Shown here one piece after another: positions 56,141-64,000 of a stretch of DNA of 64,000 nucleotides (positions are counted from its first letter, which is position 1; each line of letters begins with the position of its first letter). The position numbers and the translations under genes are program-made. The stretch is from contig JALNQF010000184.1 in NCBI GenBank assembly GCA_028456385.1, positions 1 through 64,000 of the forward strand, written 5' to 3'. The stretch comes from Ophiosphaerella korrae (lineage: Eukaryota > Ascomycota > Dothideomycetes > Pleosporales > Phaeosphaeriaceae). The notes below the pieces were generated by a model, which saw only the letters and a list, made by a program, of their open reading frames with translations, was not told the origin of the DNA and did no database searches.

Positions 56141-56176
56141 GCCATCTCAACCGAGGCAAATCCATAGTCAGTTGAC
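56141..56176 (-). repeat. Right copy of 36-bp inverted repeat
   Basis: Exact reverse complement of 43471-43506. It reads GCCATCTCAACC...GTCAGTTGAC on the forward strand. Confidence 0.93.
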
Positions 56177-56570
56177 ATGCCGACACAGATACGGCTACGC
56201 ACCATGAGCAACTCTAAGTCCATGCCGGACCTCGCAAATATTTGAGCAATATCCCCAAAGGTCAACGTGATAAACAATTTACTCCCAGCACTTAAAAATA
56301 TTACAGCCCGAACTAGTAGCGCAAGCTGTTTGGGTCGCCGTACTGGTTTAATCTCTTTATCATTGCAATGATTGAACGTTACTTTATATTTGCATTACGG
56401 AATAATTAAGCTACTATATTAGCTACACTTCAACAAGGAGTTTAGCTTTTCACCCTTTGCATTCTGAATAAAGCATGAGATCTGTTGTTCTACTACTAGC
56501 GCCAAAAGGTAGTAGCACTGCGCGATTGTGTCGGTAAGCAAAATCCTCAGAATCGAAGAATTCATGAAGC
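56177..56570. other. Boundary between mobile island and kinase relic
   Basis: About 390 bp of mixed composition. On the reverse strand at about 56493-56512 it has CTACTACCTTTTGGCGC, the same CTACCTTTTGGCGC word found on the reverse strand near 34075. No gene seen. Confidence 0.4.
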
Positions 56571-57410
56571 TTACAACAAGGGCGGAAGAGAGTATATTAG
56601 ATGGCTTGCTCGTTGGTCCAAAGGTGATTGCTTGAGGGCTTCTCTACATATAATAGCCTAGCGATTTATTAATCAGCATTTAGCCAGGCATGTATTTGGC
56701 ATTTTCAAGGTCTGTAAGTTGGGTCTACTCAGTAATTATCTCGCCCTGGCGTTCTTTCCAATTGATCGAAATGATGTCTGGCTTGATTTCAGTCTACGAT
56801 AAGTCACTTCTCGTCGCTCGATAGTGGGACGAACGTCACCCTTATGTAAAATGTCCTGATCATGGAGTTCTGCGATTCCGCACAGCGTGTCTTTCAGGGT
56901 ACGTCTTTTTGCTGCTATAGACAAGTTCTTTTGAGCGAAGAAAAGGAAGTGGTCGTCGAAATACGGGAATATGAACATAGACTTCTCGGAGATGGTGTCG
57001 TTGCTGAGGCGGAGATGTTTAGGGCTGCCGCGAAGCCTGTTGTTTACATCTTCGGGGAAGTAGTGGAATTTGAATTCTAGAATGGGTCTTAGGATGAACT
57101 TCTACTCGTTTGAACTACGGGGATGGTAAGTGCGTAGGTTGTAGTGAGGAAATGATTGGTTCACTTGCGTTGCGGAGTAGACTTGGCACAAGGGATCTTT
57201 TTCCTCTTGGGTCACCCGCTTGACATTACATGGATGACCGGATTTTCCAATCGACCCCTTAGTGCCTGCTGGTACTGTTGATGCTGTGCTTGTATTGCGG
57301 CGGGTTGTGGGCGGCACCCATTTTGTGAGTCGCGGCCCGGTGGAACCTAAGCATGTGCGAGCTCTGCAAGAGCGAGCGGCTAACGCAGAGATGGAACGTA
57401 ATGATAGCAT
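56571..57410 (-). pseudogene. Decayed protein-kinase-like gene
   Basis: Exon 1 (about 57148-57410) reads MLSLRSISALAARSCRARTC and ends QEEKDPLCQVYSATQ. After a 63-nt intron, exon 2 continues KFILRPILEFKFHYFPEDVN, SNDTISEKSMFIFPYFDDHF, RRTLKDTLCGIAELHDQDIL and HK, the position of the catalytic-loop HxD. Here the frame is disrupted: DIISINWKERQGEIITE appears in a shifted frame, followed by a TAG, TQLTDLENAKYMPG, a TAA, and RSPQAITFGPTSKPSNILSS, where intact relatives have the activation-loop and 'WRSPE' region. So one frameshift and several stops break the C-lobe. The family is the fungal kinase-like group with an N-terminal leader; substrate unknown. Confidence 0.72.
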
Positions 57411-58149
57411 TGGATGCGAAAACTTTAGAGAAGATCGTGATTCAGATGCTGTTCATGTCGCACTCTACCATGGCGCCCAAGAGCTAAGAGGACAAGGTAA
57501 TTCATTGACACCGAGCCTTCTAACAAGAATCGCAAGTAGGCTGGTGCCGCTAGTGGTCTCATTCACAGAGGTAGTCAATTGCAGGAAAATCTACTGGAAC
57601 CCGTCGTCTGTTGTGTGTGCCTCTGCTTTGCAGCGGAGTATGTTTGGGCTACGCATGTTTATAATTGAGAAGGAAGCCCGTGGCGAATCACACATGTACC
57701 CATGACTCGCTCATGCATTCGACTAGCTTGGTTCCCCTTAGCCTCACGCATGCACACACGCTCCACCTCGCACTTCGCTTCGACCACGCCTCCAAATCAC
57801 CTCACCATCTTTCCACCCGCACCAGGCAAGCCCTTGAAAGCCATCCGCCGGACTTGCGTCACATTGCTAAATATTCGAGCGTGACACGGGCATTGCGGGG
57901 GTTTCATACAAAGACCAATTTGTGCGATATTACAAGGCTCGCGGTCTAATTTAGGACTAACACGAAGATGCCAACATGGCTTTTCACACCGACATTGATG
58001 TATACCGCATGTTTGCGCCCCACCTCTCATGGACGTGCAGTGTGCATCTACCAGCCTATTCATTTCCGAGCCGTACAAATATTGACCGCTTGAGCTTTGT
58101 GTGCTGTTGATTTTGCGTTCTGTGCGCTGCTTACCTTCGTTTACCAGCC
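57411..58149. other. Intergenic region
   Basis: About 740 bp of normal composition. A forward frame at 57262-57705 is antisense to the kinase relic and has no resemblance. A CACGCATGCACACACGC patch lies at about 57746-57762. No gene recognised. Confidence 0.4.
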
Positions 58150-58694
58150 ATGGCTAAAGATACCTCGTTCCGATTATGCATTGCTGCTCTGCTTATTATT
58201 CAAATCGCATGCTGGATGTTGGCACTTATTGATCTTTTTGTTCCGGGGAAACCAAGGGTGTTTGTGAGGACGACAATGGATGTTATTTCGCAGGTTTTTG
58301 CGAGGAGATCGACGGCGATGTTGTTTTACGAGGAATTTAGGGGCGCATTTTGAAGTCATGGAGAGTTCGAAAGGAGGGCTGGGAATACTTTCGAGTTGTG
58401 TTTGGAGGGTTCACGTCGACAGAAAGCTGGATGCGACACTACATGAAATGGGAATACGGGAAACGACATATTAACAAGCACATGTGTGCTTGGTCTACGT
58501 TCGCCTGTCAGTTCACGAGAAAAGAAGACCTGTGCCGGCAAGCTGGCGAGGGATGCCCGTGCGTTGAGGAATCAGGATGCGAACAACCGCGACGTACAAT
58601 CACCGGCATTGAACGAATATCGAGAACATCATCAGCGTCATCATCATCACATTACACTGATCTGAGGATGGCTCGGTTGGTGCGAATAGCATGA
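58150..58694 (+). CDS. Hypothetical small membrane-anchored Cys-containing protein
   Basis: Tentative two-exon model: 58150-58293 and 58341-58694, 165 aa. Exon 1 reads MAKDTSFRLCIAALLIIQIA and CWMLALIDLFVPGKP, a signal anchor or membrane helix. The exon 2 frame (KSWRVRKEGWEYFRVVFGGF, SWMRHYMKWEYGKRHINKHM, CAWSTFACQFTRKEDLC, GCPCVEESGC) has eight cysteines and a Ser/His-rich tail. The 47-nt intron has GT and TTTAG ends but no clear branch site; without splicing the product would stop after 67 aa. No family recognised. It could be a lineage-specific secreted or membrane protein, or a chance frame. Confidence 0.32.
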
Positions 58695-59372
58695 ATACGC
58701 GGCAAGCAAGCCGCAACTGGATCATACATACCGACAAGATCGAGGTTGGATACATGTTTCAGGGAAGGACACAACAGTCATAGAAAATCTAGTACTAAAA
58801 CTTCAATTATCACGCCGTTATTACATGTGTGAGAAACTAGTTACTTGTTTGAGGGTAAACTTGCGGTACTCCATAGACAGAATCAGGACAATCCAGGCAC
58901 AACCTTGTTTCCGTTAATCTGGCCTTTGTGCAACAGCCGGCCTATTTTAAGACCTAGATGTTTATATCATTGAATCACATTTCAGAGGAAAGGTATGATG
59001 GTGCGCTCGACTTGTGTGCACAGACAATGGAGAGGCATGAGTCATTCCTGGAACACTACGGCAATACCTTTCTTTGCAACAACGCTATTATTATTTACAT
59101 TATTCGACGAGCTTGTAGACGTACAGGAACTGGGTTGTAGGCAACAAAAACTACTCTAGCGCCAATGAAGATTACACATTTGCTGTAGCAACCCAGGAGA
59201 CTAAATGCTTTTCAGAGTCTGTCAAGTATAAGTCGAACGGCATATGATGATCAATACAGCCTAATTGTGTTCGCAGTCAAGGCCATGGTGAGCCAATCTC
59301 AGTGAACACGCAGTAGAAAATCTCTCCAATATGGCCCATCTAAACAATTACCGAACCTTAGGTGAGCATAAT
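58695..59372. other. Intergenic region
   Basis: About 680 bp, slightly AT-rich. A 60-codon forward frame at 58958-59140 is not supported. It should contain the 3' end region of the DUF1996 gene. Confidence 0.4.
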
Positions 59373-60730
59373 TTACAAACTTGGTAGCTCTTTCATCCAG
59401 CCTTCAGCGTCTTCATGCACTCGATTCTTCACAGCACAACTGTTGCCAGCATCAGGCTGTTGCGTCTTCAAGCCTCCGCAACTCGCACCCATGCAACCCT
59501 TCGCTTCATCCATAGCTTTCTGAAGCGACTGATCTTGCCAACCAAAGACGTAATCACCATGCTGTCCGTATCCAGTAGTGTCTCCAGAGCTAAGAACAAA
59601 TGGTTGACTGCCATCTGCCGGCCAGTCCGCCTTGTTGTTAAATTGACGAGTGTCCCAAACAACCTATAGAGGAGATTAGTGTGACTTTTGTTGAGTAAAA
59701 GGCTGGCATACCTCGAGCATGATCTGCGGGATTTTGACGGGATGGGTCGAGGGGCAGTCCCCGCCTACACTGGTACCAGTGAATGAAGCCGGTCCATTCT
59801 TGGGATAAGCCACGTGGGACTTGTGGTCGGGACTATCGAGGTTCACGCCATCCCAGCAACTTATGGAGCATCAGTATTGCAAACAGTTAAAGGACTTTGG
59901 AATCTTACGTCGGGTACAGGATGTTGGATCGAATACCACCTGGACATGGATTCTTGGGGAATCCTTCTGTATCCAACTTTGCATCAGCGCAAGGGGCAGC
60001 ATTATCTCCACCAAAGTTTGGTCCGCTGTAACAGCGGAAGCATGTTTGCATCTTCAAATTCTTGCTGACGCGATTGGCAGCGTCGCCGACCAACATACGG
60101 AAGCCCTTCACAGCTTGTCAGCGTGGTTCAAAGGAACTCTCCACACTCTACATACTGGCTTGAATGCTGTCACTTTACCCTTGCCAGGTGACACATAGTA
60201 TACAACAAAGCCGCCGTGGGTCTTGCCAGTATACTTGTCGTTGAAAAGATCTCGGTTGGGAATCTGAGGTACACGCTTGTATGTCCCGTTTCGCGCCTTG
60301 AAATAGACATTGGCTGTCCAGTAATTACTCAACTAATGGCCATGTGAGATGTTTTTGTCGTAGATTACAAGACCCTCAGTACAACTTACGTCTTCAGAAT
60401 ATCCACATGTGGTACAAGTTGCAAGTTTTGAGATATCGGTGGACGCCATCGAGACGTTGAAGGCATTACCGCCCACAACTGTAACGTACAAAAAAGAAGT
60501 TAGTATATATGTTTGATAAAAATACAGAGGTGCTTGCCTTGATGCATATGAGGTGAGGGTGCCTGTCCAGGATTGACGAGCGGGTCAATACGGTCAATGA
60601 CCACCTGAGAGCATCCGAATCGTAGCATGGTATATCCACTACCCCCAGACTGACGTGATTCGAGGTAGTGGCCTGTTTCGGCCTTGGGCAAAGCCTGTGC
60701 AAGGCCCGCGAAGAGAAGAGCAAAAAGCAT
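59373..60730 (-). CDS. Secreted DUF1996-domain protein
   Basis: Six exons: 60538-60730, 60390-60478, 60156-60332, 59909-60105, 59712-59859 and 59373-59663, giving 364 aa. A signal peptide opens it (MLFALLFAGLAQALPKA). The DUF1996 domain follows: LRFGCSQVVIDRIDPLVNPG, SPHMHQVVGGNAFNVSMAS, CTTCGYSEDLSNYWTANVYF, VPQIPNRDLF, AFKPGFRMLVGDAANR, CFRCYSGPNFGGDNAAPC, GGIRSNILYPTCWDGVNLDS, PDHKSHVAYP and HGDYVFGWQDQSLQKAMDE. Family members are fungal extracellular proteins of unknown function, often expressed during growth on plant material. Intron 1 (60479-60537) uses GC-AG (AAG|GCAAGC) with an ACTAAC branch site. Six cysteines in the C-terminal half are spaced as in relatives. The gene lies about 3 kb from the mobile island. 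Confidence 0.92.
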
Positions 60731-61811
60731 GGCGGCTATCAGGATTTTGACTACCTAGATAGACCAAGTGACGATGCGCAAATGATCCTGATGTGAGCGA
60801 AATGGTGATACGTTACAAGGAGAAAGACCTCGAAGCGAGAAGTCGTGGCCGCCGCTTTCATACTTCTAGGTTTTGGCCACTTTTAGTCCAGACACACATC
60901 CTGCCAAATCCAAGCTTTCATAGTGCAACTGCCGGATCTGACACAAGTGCTTTCTACCCTGTATAACTGATATTTAACCCACATGGGAAGCGTGGTAACC
61001 GTGTTACCCAAAAATGTTGGTACTTGTGGGGCGTTGATTAGGGTAATATGCGTCCTGGAAGATAACCCTGTCATTGGATCGCTTCAGGCATATTTTAGAT
61101 ATTACTGTAACATAACCCCAGATTCTAAGACATGTGGGGTGGGTTCGGGTCACCGCGATCGACAGAATGTGTAGGATGGGAGTGTGGGGTTGCAGACTTA
61201 AGAAGTGAGTGGCCAAGTGATTCCTGACTAAGATGCTGATGCCCAAAACCACCCATCACTTTGAGGTGAATACTAAGGAGCTCAAAGAACGACATGCACC
61301 TTGATAGATCTTCGAGTTACCGTAGGCATAGTTCTATCTGGTAGTTTGTACTGGAAATGGTCGCTACACTAACTTTGCGCAGTATATCCTGTGCATAGCT
61401 CCAAGACATCTATTTGCACTTCTCGCCATTTTTTTGTATACAGAGAATCGCGGTCCCCCAAAGTAGTCCAGAAAGAAAGGCGAGTGAAACTCTAGGCCGT
61501 GAGGAGCAGGAACACTTCGAAAACTGTTCCGCCACAGCTCCTTGCCACAACATAAAATGCCCAAAATGTTTGAATAAATTTCTAGTATGAATTAACGAGT
61601 GTATAAAAATAGTATGCGTCGTAACGGCTAGTGTTGCGTCTCCATAGCAATGATATGCGATTGTGAGAAGGAATTGCATTGAAACATTGATATTTTTCAC
61701 ATGACCCAGACGGATTATCAAGATAAACTACGGATCGATTTGTAATCTTTCCAGTAGAGTGATACCAAGCAACATCGCTAAAAACTGTCGTTGCCCTAAA
61801 CATCATCGCCA
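60731..61811. other. Intergenic region with one unsupported short frame
   Basis: About 1.1 kb. It includes the promoter of the DUF1996 gene (60.73-61.0 kb). A reverse frame at 61582-61818 (MLMAMMFRATTVFSDVAWYH, YLDNPSGSCEKYQCFNAI) has a weak signal-like start and two nearby Cys and directly follows the phospholipase gene; it might be a decayed small secreted protein but no family fits. Confidence 0.35.
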
Positions 61812-62319
61812 TCAACAAAAGCCGCCCCCTCCAAGCAGCCTAATAGCACCGGCATAGGCAAGAGCGAAAGCTTCACAGGCATCCTTTTTATCATGGGTAG
61901 CACACTCATCCTTCATATCATTGTGGAAGAGTTTGTCAACCTTGAACCGTTCCATACTGCTACAGCGGCCCTGGTGTATGTAGTTGCGATAACCAAAATC
62001 ATGGCGAAGACAAGATTTGTGGACTACGATGAATGAGGATTAGCATCGCAGTCAGTCATCAACGAATGAGGGATAAATTACAGTCGAATCCAAATGGATT
62101 ATCTGGCACATTTGTACAGCCATCGGACTTCCAGTCGAGATCCTTCGTTTCAGTAAGTCTCTTGGACCGAATGTCGACGAAGTTAGCGAGTGTTTCCTTG
62201 TAAAGATAGTAATCCGTTGTTTCTCGTAAATCGACCTGAATCTGCCTTGGGCCTTTTCGTGGTTCAAGCTCGACAGTACAACACACGAGAGCAATGACAG
62301 GGAGCCATGAGAAGTGCAT
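61812..62319 (-). CDS. Secreted fungal phospholipase A2 (group XIV type)
   Basis: Two exons: 62082-62319 and 61812-62023, giving 149 aa. Start MHFSWLPVIALVCCTVELEP is a signal peptide. The prokaryotic/fungal PLA2 pattern follows: TLANFVDIRSKRL, DWKSDGCTNVPDNPFGFDF, then CLRHDFGYRNYIHQGRCSS, with catalytic His-Asp in C-x2-H-D-F-G-Y, and YAGAIRLLGGGGFC at the end. Cysteines that form the two family disulfides are present. These enzymes cut the sn-2 acyl chain of phospholipids, calcium-dependent, outside the cell. The 58-nt intron (62024-62081) kee​ps frame GFD-F-HKSCLRHD. A 17-T run at about 62331-62347 lies just upstream of the start. Confidence 0.9.
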
Positions 62320-63818
62320 GATGATTGCTTTTTTTTTTTTTTTTTTGAATTTTTTAGAATGGTCGTTGAGATAAAAAGCAAAAAGCTTTCGGGATATACT
62401 TACGTACTTTATGTCCATAAAGTCTTATCACACTTCGGCTTTGATAACTCGGCTTTGAAGAGGGGAAATTCGAAGCGCCATGGTTGAGAATGCGTCCAGG
62501 GTGTTTCTATGACCATTTCGATGCTCAACAACACTCAGACCTCGGATATTGCTCAAATGTCAAACTGCCATATTTCAGGTTCAATTCTATACAAAATATG
62601 GAGTAAAAGGCTCTGTGACCGTTCTATATAATAAACACATAATTGTATATAATAGCACTGGGAGAATGCACCTTCAGGAGCTATCTTAACATCTTGAATG
62701 ATCCGTGGTTAAAATTTCAAATTGACGGTGTGACCAAATTGCCTCATCGGTACCGTTGAATTTCGTTATGATAGGAAAACTTATGTGCCGTAAGATTTCG
62801 GATAGCATAGGTGTCAACAGTCAACCGACGGCAAATCTTTTGACTAGACCAAGTCTTCAACGGCCCTTAGAAGAGCTAATGCTTTCTTAGTGCAATATTC
62901 GATCCGTGGTTGAACCGATTGTCAATCTTGTATTTGCTATCTAGACACCTTCTTACATTGCGAACGATCTTGCAGTACTTAGTAGCTATTTAATCCTTCT
63001 GGCCCATGATTATCTTTGTTGCAAATAGCACATCTCATTCGACATAAGTTCCTGATTTTGGACCTATTAAACCGCACAGCAAGCGAATATTGTGCGCAAA
63101 TAAGGCTTCGTAGAGACGGTTATCTCCATGTGCATTCTTCCTTCTGAACGTTCTCAATCTAGAGAAGGAAGCTACCACTGGAAGACTATGACAGGATATC
63201 GTTTACTATTAGCGATAATGTGATTTATTATAAGGGCTGACTACTAAGGAAAGAGGTTCGGTGTGGTCCTCTTGAGCTGTAATTTTGGCAGTATTCTCAC
63301 GCGCTGATTGCGTAGAGAGACGTCTCAAGTGATCACTGCTTTCGATTTATAACAGACACTCAGCTGCCTGATTAGCCGACAGATGGTGCTTAGACTCATA
63401 GGGTTCTTCCTCCCAATCATGTCTATCACACCATTGTATCGCAACCAGCATTTAATAAGGCCCAGCTTATTTTGTAGTTCATTTCGCAAAACGTCTGGTG
63501 CCTGTTTCTTGATTCCCAAACACTCAGCAACAATTATCCATATACCGATTACTTTCTCTCTCGACTCCGAACTTGCTTCCAGCTCAGCCGGGTTTTATCA
63601 TGCGGCTAGAACTTCCTTGCGCACTATTGTGGGGTGTTGTCCAGTTTATATACTGAGGATCTTGCGTAATCGACAGTTTCCTCTAATTCCAGGAAAGTCT
63701 TGACTGTGGGTTCCAGGACCCATTTACGATCACCCTAGTCCCACAGCGCAAACAGCATAATCCAGTCCTTCCCTGTGCCTTTGAGGCCCAATGACTTCAT
63801 TTCCGAGAATCATACTGT
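62320..63818. other. Intergenic region with possible gene decay
   Basis: About 1.5 kb. Just upstream of the phospholipase is the T-run 62331-62347. On the reverse strand at 63325-63560 a protein-like stretch reads IWIIVAECLGIKKQAPDVLR, NELQNKLGLIKCWLRYNGVI and DMIGRKNPMSLSTICRLIRQ, open for more than 75 codons, but with no start or partner exon; it might be the decayed continuation of the gene at the right edge. Nothing else recognised. Confidence 0.4.
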
Positions 63819-64000
63819 GTAAAGGTGCTTTGGCGTCCTGAAATCTGCCTTGAGCGCTGCCATGACTTTTTCGTTCTTTTTAGGCTGCCAACTCGTACAA
63901 TAGTAGGTCCCATAATGGTCTGTGTCGCTACCACAACGATGGAACATTGAGCCTGACCCATACATCCATTCGAACGTTTCTTTTCCTTCGGCCCGCAGAA
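63819..64000 (-). CDS. Partial gene at the window edge, unknown product
   Basis: Reverse frame open from the window end for 60 codons: RAEGKETFEWMYGSGSMFHR, CGSDTDHYGTYYCTSWQPKK, NEKVMAALKADFRTPKHLYT. The frame then stops at a TGA inside a possible GTATGA donor (TACACA|GTATGA). Three Cys and several Tyr/Trp suggest a secreted or surface protein, but no family is recognised and the 5' part is outside the window. Whether it is intact cannot be judged. Confidence 0.38.

Larger units (their letters stand above)
43471..56176. mobile_element. Composite AT-rich element bounded by 36-bp inverted repeats
   Basis: Outer boundaries are an exact 36-bp inverted repeat at 43471-43506 and 56141-56176 (starting GTCAACTGAC, ending GAGATGGC). 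Removing the nested gypsy element (47743-54770 plus one 5-bp target duplication) leaves a host element of about 5.7 kb. It has one gene relic on the forward strand, left arm plus the start of the right arm, and one on the reverse strand in the right arm. Both are filled with similar short introns. The interior is heavily AT-rich with TAG stops, while the outer 100-500 bp on each side is nearly normal. No clear target duplication flanks the 36-bp repeat. Class unknown: a TIR DNA transposon is the simplest reading. Confidence 0.7.

Noticed and set aside
61582..61818. Possible small secreted protein downstream of the phospholipase
   Set aside because: Weak signal-like start, few Cys, overlaps the phospholipase stop, no family match; noted only in the intergenic entry.

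Overview
The window looks like nuclear DNA of a filamentous ascomycete (Pezizomycotina), most likely a Dothideomycete of the Pleosporales type. The reasons are: genes cut by 43-65 nt introns with GTAAGT-like donors and CTAAC/CTGAC branch sites; Pth11-like rhodopsin-family membrane proteins, DUF1996 and fungal phospholipase A2 secreted proteins; and gene-rich, GC-balanced DNA that switches sharply to AT-rich, TAG-stop-riddled transposon remains, the usual footprint of repeat-induced point mutation (RIP). Species assignment is inference. All gene models were spliced by hand from reading frame, splice signals and family resemblance; each listed exon set keeps frame.

Layout. 1-0.9 kb: RIP-degraded pogo/Fot1-type transposase tail. 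1.1-30.9 kb: gene-rich block holding a Pth11-like rhodopsin protein, a zinc-cluster transcription factor, a NADAR-domain protein, AP-2 alpha adaptin, a small Cys-rich metallothionein-like protein, an armadillo (SmgGDS-like) protein, DPM3, an oxidoreductase-like mitochondrial protein, a coiled-coil protein, a second Pth11-like protein, Sip5, a secreted aldose 1-epimerase, an alpha/beta hydrolase and a YggS/PROSC PLP-binding protein. 31.2-36.5 kb: two BTB genes, one decayed, separated by RIPed DNA and sharing a 3'-flank direct repeat. 36.9-42.8 kb: an EF-hand MscS channel and AIM6. 43.5-56.2 kb: an AT-rich composite island. 56.5-64 kb: a decayed kinase, a DUF1996 secreted protein, a secreted phospholipase A2 and a partial gene at the edge.

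The most unusual object is the 43.5-56.2 kb island. It is bounded by a perfect 36-bp inverted repeat and split by a complete, RIP-killed Ty3/gypsy element (430-bp LTRs, TAATA target duplication). What remains of the host element is two gene relics, one per strand, interrupted every 150-380 bp by introns of 43-54 nt. These introns share nearly the same 3' half (AAACGCGTT-ACTAAC-ACGTTCTAG), which no ordinary gene in the window has. This reads as an introner-like array inside a mobile element.

The housekeeping genes are functionally independent (endocytosis, protein mannosylation, PLP homeostasis, osmotic/calcium sensing). The right flank next to the island is enriched for secreted-protein genes and broken genes, as expected of a two-speed genome compartment.
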